Shown here: one piece after another, positions 8,817 to 16,722 of the stretch
Layout of the letters: each line of letters opens with the position of its first letter
Position numbering within the stretch: position 1 is the stretch's first letter
Source of the DNA: Flavobacteriales bacterium UBA7690
Lineage (GTDB): Bacteria > Bacteroidota > Bacteroidia > Flavobacteriales_F > PHOS-HE28
Direction: 5' to 3'
NCBI GenBank assembly: GCA_002482775.1
Contig: DLGQ01000035.1
Coordinates: 20,384 to 84,383 of the forward strand
DNA: 64,000 nucleotides
The notes under the pieces: model-generated
Told to the model about the DNA's origin: nothing
Databases searched by the model: none
Seen by the model: the letters and a program-made list of their open reading frames with translations, nothing else
Program-made: the position numbers and the translations under genes

Positions 8817-9971
8817 ATGAAGAACCTGATCCTCTACGCCACCACCGCCGTTCTCTTGGCCGCTTGTGGGGCTTCCGTGCCTGAAGGCAACATCGGCCGC
8901 AAGCGCGCCGAACTGGATTCGTTGAAGACCGCCTACAAAGAGCTGGGCGTGAAAGTGAAGGAGGCTGAAGAATGGCTTATCGCCAACGACAGCACCGTGG
9001 TACGCAATCTGGCCGCGGTTACCGCAGCGCCCGTCACCGCTGGTCCGTTCATCCACTATGTGGACGTTCATGGCCGTGTACGTTCGGACAAAGCCGCCGA
9101 CCTCTACTCCGGTGGTGGCCGTGTGCGCAAGATCCTGGTGAGCGCTGGTGATCGCGTACGTGCTGGTCAACTGCTCATCAGCATGGACAACGACTTGGTA
9201 GCGAAGCAGATGGCGCAGGCCGAAGCGGGTTACGAACTCGCACGCACTGCGTTCGAGAAACAGCAAACGCTCTGGAACCAGCAGATCGGTAGTGAGATGC
9301 AATTCCTGCAAGCGAAAAGCCAGAAAGAACAAGCTGAAGCGGGCCTCGCCGCACTGCGCGAACAACAGCGGCTGACCAATATCACCGCGCCGTTCGACGG
9401 CACCGTGGATGAAGTGATGGTGCGTGTTGGCGACATGACAACCCCCATGCAAGCAGCAGCCCGCGTAGTGGACCTCAGCGCCGTGCAACTGGAAGCCGAT
9501 GTGCCTGAGAGTTACCTCCGCACCATCGCCAAGAACGCACCTGTGAAAGTGAGCTTCCCCAGCCTTGACGAGACGTTCGATGCCAAGTTGGACCACGTGG
9601 GTGAGTTCATCGATCCGAGCAACCGCACCTTCAAGATCGCAGTGCGCGTGCCGAAGGGCGAAGGCTACATGCGCCCCAACCTGCTCAGCGACATCAGCAT
9701 CGAAGACCTGCGGATCGACAGTGCGTTGACCGTTCCATCGCGTGCAGTGTTGCAGGATGTGAAAGGCGACAACTATGTGTTCGTGATCGACCGCACCACC
9801 GGCGACGAAGCCAAGGCCCGTAAGGTGATGGTGAAGCGCGTGAGCGAATACAAGGGCATGATGAGCATCACGCCTATCACAGCGGGCGAGCTCAGCGGCA
9901 CTCAACACATCGTGGACGAAGGAGCCAAGAACGTGACGGACGGATTGACGGTGCGTGTAGCCAACAATTGA
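8817..9971 (+). CDS. RND efflux periplasmic adaptor (HlyD/AcrA family), lipoprotein
   Basis: 384 residues from ATG 8817; the codon just before, GTG at 8814, is an alternative start. The N-terminus carries a lipobox (AVLLAACG, Cys about residue 17), so the protein is probably lipid-anchored in the inner-membrane periplasmic leaflet like AcrA. It has a short coiled coil, a lipoyl/barrel-sandwich half (KILVSAGDRVRAGQLLIS), an alpha-hairpin (AQAEAGYELARTAFEKQQTL...) and the returning half TAPFDGTVDEVMVRVGD. It bridges the TolC channel and the RND pump that flank it. Confidence 0.94.
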   Translation: MKNLILYATTAVLLAACGASVPEGNIGRKRAELDSLKTAYKELGVKVKEAEEWLIANDSTVVRNLAAVTAAPVTAGPFIHYVDVHGRVRSDKAADLYSGGGRVRKILVSAGDRVRAGQLLISMDNDLVAKQMAQAEAGYELARTAFEKQQTLWNQQIGSEMQFLQAKSQKEQAEAGLAALREQQRLTNITAPFDGTVDEVMVRVGDMTTPMQAAARVVDLSAVQLEADVPESYLRTIAKNAPVKVSFPSLDETFDAKLDHVGEFIDPSNRTFKIAVRVPKGEGYMRPNLLSDISIEDLRIDSALTVPSRAVLQDVKGDNYVFVIDRTTGDEAKARKVMVKRVSEYKGMMSITPITAGELSGTQHIVDEGAKNVTDGLTVRVANN

Positions 9972-10037
9972 GTTCGAGGATCAGGCGAAATGCACCGTAG
10001 CGTCGATCCCTTCGGGTCGACAACCAACGAAAGCAAC

Positions 10038-13000
10038 ATGAGCAGCAACGACATCGAAAAAGACCTGCACGGACCGGAGCGGCAGTTCGCGATCACGACC
10101 TGGGCGGTGAACAACCGGACCACGGTGATCGTGCTCACCATCCTGATCTGTGTGATGGGCATTTATTCCTATCGGGATATGCCCAAGGTGAGCTTCCCCG
10201 AGGTGGTCACACCCGAGGTGTTCATCGGCACACCGTACAATAGCAGCTCGGTGGTGGACATCGAGAAGCTGATCACCAAACCGATCGAGAAGGAGCTCAA
10301 CACCATCACCGGTGTGGACGAGATCAAGAGCACCAGCGTGCCCAATTTCAGCTCCATCCACATCAAATTCACATACGACATCACGCCAACGGAAGCGTTG
10401 CGCAAGGTGAAGGATGCGGTGGACAAAGCGCGTGGGGATAGCAACTTCCCCACCGACCTGCCCGCGGAGCCGAACGTGTTCGAGATGAACTTCTCCGAGC
10501 TGATGCCGGTGATGAACATCAACCTCAGCGGCGACTACCCGATGGAGCAGCTCCACGAGTATGCCAAGCACCTGGAGGACCGCATCGAAGACCTCAGCGA
10601 GATCAACAAGGTGGAGATCCGTGGTGTACCCGATCGCGAAGTGAAGGTGAGCGTGGACCTCTACCAGCTCGAAGCACTGCAACTGAACTTCGATGATATC
10701 GGAAACGCACTGCGTAGCGAGAACCTGACCATGAGCGGTGGCGACATCCTTACCGGTGATCAACGCCGCAGTGTGCGCGTGATCGGCGAGTTCAAGGACA
10801 TGGAGCAGATCCGGAACATCGTGGTGAAGAACGAGGGCCAGCGCGAAGTGCGTCTCCGCGACATCGCCGATGTCAGTTTCGATTTCAAAGAGCCCGAGAG
10901 CTTCGCCCGCGAATTCGGTAAGAGCGTGGTGATGTTGGACGTGATCAAACGTGCCGGTGAGAACCTGCTGGAGGCGAGCGACAAGATCAACGCCATCATC
11001 GCGGAAGAGCACGGGAAGGCCCTGCCAAAGGACCTCATCATCACCCTTACCGGCGATCAAAGTGACCAGACACGTGTAAGCGTTGATGAGTTGATGAACC
11101 ACATCGTGCTCGGTGTGATCCTCGTGGTTGGCGTGTTGATGCTCTTCCTCGGCTTGCGCAACGCGCTGTTCGTAGGTCTCGCGATCCCGATGAGCATGTT
11201 CATCTCATTCACCCTGCTCAACGCGTTCGGTGTCACACTGAACATGATGGTGCTCTTCGCACTGATCCTTGCTTTGGGTCGCTTGGTGGATGACGGCATC
11301 GTCATCGTGGAGAACATCCACCGCCACATGACCAACGGCGAGCCGGCCATGAAAGCAACACGCCTTGCCGTAGGGGAGGTCACCATGCCGATCATCGCCG
11401 CGACGACCGCTACCGTGATGGTGTTCGTGCCGCTGCTGTTCTGGCCGGGCATGATGGGCGAGTTCATGAAATACCTGCCCATCACCTTCATGATCGCGTT
11501 GGGCTCTTCGCTCTTCGTAGCCCTAGTGGTGAACCCTGCGCTTGCTTCCAAGTTCATGAAAGTGGAAGAGGACCATATCCCTACGAAGAAGATGTGGCGC
11601 TTGGCGTTCATCCTCGTAGTGGTGGGTGCCATCGTTGGTGCCATCGGAGGAAGCATGCAGAGCAAGACCATTTTCGGTCTCGGTATGCTCACGATCTTCT
11701 TCGGCTTCATGGGCGTGGCGAACGAGAAGTTGTTCGTCCCAGCAGCACATTGGTTCCAATACAAGTGGCTGCCACGGTTGGAACACCGCTATGAAGGCCT
11801 GCTGCGTTACGCCTTGGTGAAGCACCATCCGCGCACCTTCATGTTCGGCACTATCGGCCTGTTGCTGTTCAGCTTCGTGTTGCTGGGCATTTTCCCGCCC
11901 AAGACCTTGTTCTTCCCGGCGAACGAACCGCAATTCGTGAACGCCTTCATTGAAGCGCCGATCGGAACCGACATCCTGAAGACCGACAGCATCACCCGCG
12001 TGGTGGAAGCGCAGGTGATGAAGGTGATCGATGTACCCGAGTACAAAGAGGTGCGCGAGGTGAAGAACGACAAGGGCGAAGTGATCGGAACCGACACCGT
12101 GAACTTCCTTGTGAAGTCCGTGATCGCACAAGTTGGAGAAGGAACGAGCGATCCCGGCGCAGGCGATGTGGAACTGAGCGCAACCCCGCACAAGGGCCGT
12201 ATCCAGGTCACCTTCGTGAAGTTCGCCGACCGCAAAGGCATCAATACCAATGACGTGTTGGAGGCCTTGCAGAAGGGCGTGAGCGGCTATCCCGGTGTGG
12301 TCACCTCCGTGGTGAAGAACGCCGATGGTCCACCTGTTGGTAAGCCCATCAACATCGAGATCAAAGGCAAGGAGATCGATGGTCTGTTGGACGAAGCCGA
12401 GAAGGTGAAGAAATTCATCGAGGACAAGAACGTACCCGGTGTGGAAGCCTTGCGCATCGACATCGACCGCGCGAAACCCGAGATGCCCATCGTGATCGAT
12501 CGCGAGAAAGCACGCCGCTTGAACGTGAGCACCTACGCCGTGGCCGACGCCATACGCACAGCGCTCTTCGGCAAGGAAGTGAGCACCTTCCGCGTGGAAG
12601 GCGACGACGATGATTATGAGATCAACGTACGGTTGAAGGACAACTACCGCTACGATACGCAACAGCTCATGGACATGCGCATCACCTTCCGCGACATGCT
12701 CACCGGGCAGATCCGGCAGGTGCCGATCAGCGCTGTAGCGAAGGAAGAATACGGCACCACGTTCAGTGCCATCAAGCGCAAGGACCTCGATCGTGTGGTC
12801 ACCGTGAGCAGCAACGTGATCGCGGGCTACAACAACAACGAAGTGGTGCAACAGATCAAGGATGAAATGGCGAGCGGCTACGAAGCCAACCCCGATTTCA
12901 ACCTGCGTTTCACCGGCGAACAAGAGGACCAAGCGAAGGACATGGGCTTCCTGATGATGGCCTTCCTCGTCGCGATCTTCGTGGTGTTCCTCATCATCGT

Positions 13001-13622
13001 AGCGCAGTTCAACAGCATCAGCTATCCGGTGATCGTGATGAGCACGGTGATCTTCAGCACCATTGGTGTGTTCCTCGGCCTGGTGGTGTTCCGCATGGAC
13101 TTCATCATCATGATGACCATGCTCGGCATCATCTCGCTGATCGGTGTGGTGGTGAACAACGCGATCGTGCTCATGGACTTCGCGCGCCTGCTCTTCCAAC
13201 GCGAACAACGCATCCGTGGGCTGGACGAGAACGCCATCATCCCCATTGAAGCAAGTCGTGAAGCGCTCGTCGTGGCGGGTCGCACCCGTCTACGTCCGGT
13301 GTTGTTGACCGCGGTGACCGCGGTGCTCGGCCTGCTTCCCTTGGCGATCGGGTTGAACTTCAACTTCTTCAGCCTCTTCATGGAACTTGATCCGCACATC
13401 CACATGGGCGGTGACAACGTGGTGTTCTGGGGCCCGCTCAGCTGGGCGGTAATTTTCGGCCTCATCTTCGCCACCTTCCTTACCTTGATCATGGTACCTG
13501 TGATGTTGCTGATCGTGATGAAGATCAAGCACCGCAGGCAGTGGAAAGCCGAGTTGCGGGCACAGGCAACGCAGGGTGATGCTTCATTGACGACCAATAC
13601 GCTGCGTCCCGGAACGGTCTAA
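10038..13622 (+). CDS. RND efflux transporter, HAE1-like, enlarged (1194 aa)
   Basis: I chose ATG 10038 (MSSNDIEKDLHG) over the in-frame start at 9990. The protein has the AcrB/CusA plan: TM1 (TTVIVLTILICVMGIYSY), two large periplasmic loops and the TM4 Asp pair Asp418-Asp419 in GRLVDDGIVIVENI. At about 1194 residues it is roughly 150 longer than AcrB. Much of the excess is an insertion around residues 519-575, between the TM6 and TM7 equivalents, with two extra hydrophobic helices (LAFILVVVGAIVGAIGG and TIFGLGMLTIFFGFMGV). A further extra segment lies near the last two helices (DPHIHMGGDNVVFWGPLSW). The TM10 position held by Lys940 in AcrB is Asn1040 here (VVVNNAIVLMDF). The substrate is unknown. 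Confidence 0.93.
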   Translation: MSSNDIEKDLHGPERQFAITTWAVNNRTTVIVLTILICVMGIYSYRDMPKVSFPEVVTPEVFIGTPYNSSSVVDIEKLITKPIEKELNTITGVDEIKSTSVPNFSSIHIKFTYDITPTEALRKVKDAVDKARGDSNFPTDLPAEPNVFEMNFSELMPVMNINLSGDYPMEQLHEYAKHLEDRIEDLSEINKVEIRGVPDREVKVSVDLYQLEALQLNFDDIGNALRSENLTMSGGDILTGDQRRSVRVIGEFKDMEQIRNIVVKNEGQREVRLRDIADVSFDFKEPESFAREFGKSVVMLDVIKRAGENLLEASDKINAIIAEEHGKALPKDLIITLTGDQSDQTRVSVDELMNHIVLGVILVVGVLMLFLGLRNALFVGLAIPMSMFISFTLLNAFGVTLNMMVLFALILALGRLVDDGIVIVENIHRHMTNGEPAMKATRLAVGEVTMPIIAATTATVMVFVPLLFWPGMMGEFMKYLPITFMIALGSSLFVALVVNPALASKFMKVEEDHIPTKKMWRLAFILVVVGAIVGAIGGSMQSKTIFGLGMLTIFFGFMGVANEKLFVPAAHWFQYKWLPRLEHRYEGLLRYALVKHHPRTFMFGTIGLLLFSFVLLGIFPPKTLFFPANEPQFVNAFIEAPIGTDILKTDSITRVVEAQVMKVIDVPEYKEVREVKNDKGEVIGTDTVNFLVKSVIAQVGEGTSDPGAGDVELSATPHKGRIQVTFVKFADRKGINTNDVLEALQKGVSGYPGVVTSVVKNADGPPVGKPINIEIKGKEIDGLLDEAEKVKKFIEDKNVPGVEALRIDIDRAKPEMPIVIDREKARRLNVSTYAVADAIRTALFGKEVSTFRVEGDDDDYEINVRLKDNYRYDTQQLMDMRITFRDMLTGQIRQVPISAVAKEEYGTTFSAIKRKDLDRVVTVSSNVIAGYNNNEVVQQIKDEMASGYEANPDFNLRFTGEQEDQAKDMGFLMMAFLVAIFVVFLIIVAQFNSISYPVIVMSTVIFSTIGVFLGLVVFRMDFIIMMTMLGIISLIGVVVNNAIVLMDFARLLFQREQRIRGLDENAIIPIEASREALVVAGRTRLRPVLLTAVTAVLGLLPLAIGLNFNFFSLFMELDPHIHMGGDNVVFWGPLSWAVIFGLIFATFLTLIMVPVMLLIVMKIKHRRQWKAELRAQATQGDASLTTNTLRPGTV

Positions 13623-13643
13623 GGCACTGGGCAACTGAATTTG

Positions 13644-13672
13644 GAAGGCGCGGCGGAAGCTGCGCCTTCTTC
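13644..13672 (+). terminator. Terminator hairpin after the first RND operon
   Basis: GAAGGCGC (13644-13651) pairs with GCGCCTTC (13662-13669). The stem extends inward by GGC/GCT to a GGAA loop, giving about 11 pairs, and TTCATTT follows. Confidence 0.7.
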
Positions 13673-13732
13673 ATTTCCGGCCATTGCGCAGGGCTTTCCG
13701 ACCGCTCATCACAAAAAGAGTGAAGCGCAATA

Positions 13733-13780
13733 GTTGCGTAATGCAACAAAAATTACATTTGTACCGTTGCAAAGAGCAAC
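13733..13780 (+). promoter_or_regulatory. MarR-operon promoter with two GTTGC-N5-GCAAC operators
   Basis: Two copies of GTTGC-N5-GCAAC are present: GTTGCGTAATGCAAC at 13733-13747 and GTTGCAAAGAGCAAC at 13766-13780. Their centres are 33 bp apart, about three helical turns. A TTG at 13734-13736, 17 bp and TACATTTG at 13754-13761 form a good Bacteroidota promoter. The first operator covers the -33 element and the second starts just after the -7 box, 7 bp before the MarR start codon. This is the layout expected for MarR autorepression. Confidence 0.8.
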
Positions 13781-13787
13781 TATCGAC

Positions 13788-14231
13788 ATGAGCCAACTAT
13801 CAGACGACATCGCCCGCCTCCTTCCCACCATGTTCCGCAGCGTGGTACGCCTGATGGCCGTGGAAATGGACAAGAGCGGCACGGAGCTCCGCTTGCCCCA
13901 GTTCGGGGTGCTCGATTTCCTGCTCACCAACAGCGAGGCAGTACAAACCGACCTTGCCAACCACTTTGCCAAGGACAAAAGCGTCATGCTGCGTCAGTTG
14001 GACGAGATGGAACAGGCTGGCTGGATCGAACGGCAGATGGATCCCAATGACCGTCGCCGCAAAAACCTGGTGGTGACCAAGGCTGGCCTCGAGGTGTACA
14101 AGAAGGCGGCCAGGCTGCGTGCGAAGGTTTTCGCTGGCGTCTTGGAAGACGTGAGCGAGCGGGATGTTACCGCTTGCCTGAAGGTCTTGAACGCTATGAA
14201 CGATCGTGCCAACGCAGGCGACGCCAAATGA
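13788..14231 (+). CDS. MarR-family transcriptional regulator
   Basis: 147 residues from ATG 13788; the upstream in-frame codons run through the promoter and are rejected. The winged-helix core is visible: PQFGVLDFLLTNSEAVQTDL, then DKSVMLRQLDEMEQAGWIER and the wing MDPNDRRRKNLVVTKAGLE. Its stop overlaps the start of the next TolC gene (ATGA at 14228-14231), mirroring the TetR/TolC junction of the first efflux operon. It probably represses its own operon through the paired sites at 13733-13780; the inducing ligand is unknown. Confidence 0.95.
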   Translation: MSQLSDDIARLLPTMFRSVVRLMAVEMDKSGTELRLPQFGVLDFLLTNSEAVQTDLANHFAKDKSVMLRQLDEMEQAGWIERQMDPNDRRRKNLVVTKAGLEVYKKAARLRAKVFAGVLEDVSERDVTACLKVLNAMNDRANAGDAK

Positions 14232-15586
14232 AACTGAAGATGGTCCGTTCTGTTCTCCGTCGTACTCTAGCGCTCGTTGCGCTCCTCGCGTTCATCGTGC
14301 CGAAGGGGTCGGTCGCACAAGAGGCGTTCACCATACGCCAAGCCATCGACTACGCCCGTTCGCACAGCCCGGCCCTGGCCATTGCCGCCAATGATCAGCG
14401 CAGGGCCGATGCACAAGCGCAAGAAGCTGTTGCCGGATACTTGCCGCAGATCAATGGTAGCGGGCAGTTCGATGATAACCTCAAGCGCCAGACGACCTTC
14501 CTTCCTGCGGGCATCTTCAGTGACCAACCAACGCCGGTACAGTTCGGTACGCAGTACAGCACCAATTTGAGCGTGCAGGCCGAGCAGACGTTGATCGATG
14601 TGGCCCAGCTCAACGGGATCCAAGCGAACAAGCCGAATACCACCATGGCAGCGATCAAGTTGAAGCAGGCCGAAGAACAAGTAGTGTACGATGTGGCCAA
14701 GGCTTACGCCCAAGTGCAGACCTATCGCGAGCAAGTCAAGCTGTTGGAGGAGAATTTGAAGCAGTACGATGCGCTCGTGCCCATCCTCCGTTTGCGGTTA
14801 GCGAATGGGGTTGCCCAGCAACTGGATCTGGACCGTGTGGAGGTCACGCAACGCAACATCCGTTCGCAGCTCACCGTGGCGCAAGCGAACTACGACGTGT
14901 CCATCGGCCAATTGCAACGCACCATGGGCATGCCACTGGAACAACCCGTCATCGTTGTGGATGAAGTGCGCACCGACATGGCGCAACGCGAACCCGTGGC
15001 GAAGTCGTTCGAGTTGAACAACCTGCTCAGCTACCAATACAACGAACAGTCTGAACTGCTTTACGGGATCGACCTCAAGCGGAAACGGAACGCCTTCCTG
15101 CCCACGCTTAGCGCGTACGGCCGCTACGGCGCCATGGCGCAAGGCAACGAGCTCGCCGAGAGCTACGACAACTGGTTCGATTACGCGGCCATCGGCTTGA
15201 AGTTGAACGTGCCGCTCTTCAGTGGACTGCGGCGCACAAGCCAGATCAAACAAAGCGAGATCGCCTTGCAGAACCTGCGCGAACAGCAGCGCGATGCCAA
15301 CCTCGGTTTCCAACTGAACTACAAGAGCGCCAGGACACGCTTGCTCGCGAGCACCAGCACGGCTGATCGGGATGCCGAAAGCCTGCAACTCGCGGAGCGT
15401 GTCTTCGCCAACACCAACTTACAGTACCAACAAGGCTTGGCATCGCTGAGCGATCTGTTGAACGCGGATTATCAACTGAAAGAAGCGCGCAACAACTGGA
15501 CGAACTCCTTGTTGAACCGCGCGGTCTCCCTGCTGGATCTGGAACGCAGTAAGGGAACATTGCTGGAGTACGCGAACACGCTCTGA
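14228..15586 (+). CDS. TolC-family outer-membrane efflux channel (second RND operon)
   Basis: 452 residues from ATG 14228, overlapping the MarR stop. The signal peptide (LRRTLALVALLAFIVPKGSV, cleavage near AQ) is followed by FTIRQAIDYARSHSPALAIA, typical of the first OEP helix, and by two coiled-coil repeats (for example KLKQAEEQVVYDVAKAYAQV and VTQRNIRSQLTVAQANYDV). Outer-membrane exit duct for the adaptor and pump at 15625 and 16723. It is a distant paralogue of the channel at 7467. Confidence 0.95.
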   Translation: MKLKMVRSVLRRTLALVALLAFIVPKGSVAQEAFTIRQAIDYARSHSPALAIAANDQRRADAQAQEAVAGYLPQINGSGQFDDNLKRQTTFLPAGIFSDQPTPVQFGTQYSTNLSVQAEQTLIDVAQLNGIQANKPNTTMAAIKLKQAEEQVVYDVAKAYAQVQTYREQVKLLEENLKQYDALVPILRLRLANGVAQQLDLDRVEVTQRNIRSQLTVAQANYDVSIGQLQRTMGMPLEQPVIVVDEVRTDMAQREPVAKSFELNNLLSYQYNEQSELLYGIDLKRKRNAFLPTLSAYGRYGAMAQGNELAESYDNWFDYAAIGLKLNVPLFSGLRRTSQIKQSEIALQNLREQQRDANLGFQLNYKSARTRLLASTSTADRDAESLQLAERVFANTNLQYQQGLASLSDLLNADYQLKEARNNWTNSLLNRAVSLLDLERSKGTLLEYANTL

Positions 15587-15624
15587 CCAACCATTGAACA
15601 CCGACCGCATTGGCGGACACAACG

Positions 15625-16701
15625 ATGAAACGTAACTGGATACTGCCCTTGGTGCTCATCATGCTAGCGCTCAGCATCGGTCTCAAACTGGCCGCGAACA
15701 AGAAGAAGTTGGACAGCGCGAAACAGTCGATCGATCGCAGTGCCTTTGCCATTCCGGTGAATACGATCACCACAACCCAAGCCGCCGTGGAAGGCACCTT
15801 CAGCGTACCCGGCACCTTGGAGCCGCATGATCATGCGAAAGTGATGGTACAGTCGCAGGGCAAGCTCGCCAGCCTCACCGTGGACCTGGGTTCGCGTGTA
15901 ACCAAGGGCCAGGTGCTCGGCAATTTGGAACTTGCGCAGAAGCAACTGGAACTCGCTTCGGCCGAACTTCAATTGGAGAAGCTGCGCAAGGATGACCAGC
16001 GCTATCGCGAGCTCGTTGCCGGGAAAGCCGCTACCGAAAGCAACTACGACGATGTCCATTTCAACTTCGAGAACCAGAAGGTGAAAGTGGACCAGATCCG
16101 CCAGCAGATCCGCGATGCACAAGTGATCAGTCCGGTCGCTGGCACCGTGGTGGCGAAGAACGTGGAGGTAGGTGAATACGTGACGGCCAACACCGCTGTT
16201 GTCGAAGTGGTGGATGTGAGCCGCCTGAAGGCGAAGGTGTATGTGAGCGAGAGTGACGCCTACCGTGTGAAGGAAGGCGATGCCGTGACCATTACGAGCG
16301 ATGTATTCCCCGGCGAGACCTTCCAGGGCAAGGTGACCTTCGTGAGCCCTCGTGGTGATGCGAGCCACAACTACTTGGTGGAAGTCGCTGTGCAGAACGA
16401 AAAGTCGCATCCGTTGAAGAGCGGCACGTTCATCAACGCGCGTTTCGATACCGGTGTCGTGGGCGATATGCTCACCATTCCGAAGAATGCGCTGGGTGAA
16501 GGCAAGAAGGATGCGTACGTCTACGTGGTACGCGGCGATACCAATGGCACTCGTGTGACACGCCGGAGCCTCACGCTCGGTCGGGAGGTCGGGGAGCGTG
16601 TTGAGGTGGTGAAGGGGTTGGTTCCGGACGAGATCGTGGTGGTGAGCGGTCAGCTCAACCTAGCGGAAGGCAGCTTGGTGAAAGTGATCGGCAGCAAGTG
16701 A
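15625..16701 (+). CDS. RND efflux periplasmic adaptor (HlyD/AcrA family)
   Basis: 358 residues from ATG 15625 (MKRNWILPLVLIMLALSIGL); a TTG at 15610 is less likely. The N-terminal hydrophobic segment has no lipobox, so it is probably a membrane anchor or uncleaved signal, unlike the lipoprotein adaptor of the first operon. The barrel-sandwich halves (GKLASLTVDLGSRVTKGQVL and ISPVAGTVVAKNVEVGEYV) flank a hairpin of about 60 residues. The beta-barrel region follows (LKAKVYVSESDAYRVKEGD). The gap to the RND gene is 21 bp. Confidence 0.94.
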   Translation: MKRNWILPLVLIMLALSIGLKLAANKKKLDSAKQSIDRSAFAIPVNTITTTQAAVEGTFSVPGTLEPHDHAKVMVQSQGKLASLTVDLGSRVTKGQVLGNLELAQKQLELASAELQLEKLRKDDQRYRELVAGKAATESNYDDVHFNFENQKVKVDQIRQQIRDAQVISPVAGTVVAKNVEVGEYVTANTAVVEVVDVSRLKAKVYVSESDAYRVKEGDAVTITSDVFPGETFQGKVTFVSPRGDASHNYLVEVAVQNEKSHPLKSGTFINARFDTGVVGDMLTIPKNALGEGKKDAYVYVVRGDTNGTRVTRRSLTLGREVGERVEVVKGLVPDEIVVVSGQLNLAEGSLVKVIGSK

Positions 16702-16722
16702 TCGGTAAGCGATACGAACAAC

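Noticed and set aside
8769..9908. 379-codon minus-strand open frame opposite the adaptor gene
   Set aside because: Antisense to a well-supported HlyD-family lipoprotein gene.
11523..13208. 561-codon minus-strand open frame inside the first RND pump gene
   Set aside because: It is antisense to a clear RND transporter, and its translation is His/Val/Asp-rich low-quality sequence. High GC with strong third-position bias creates such long shadow frames.
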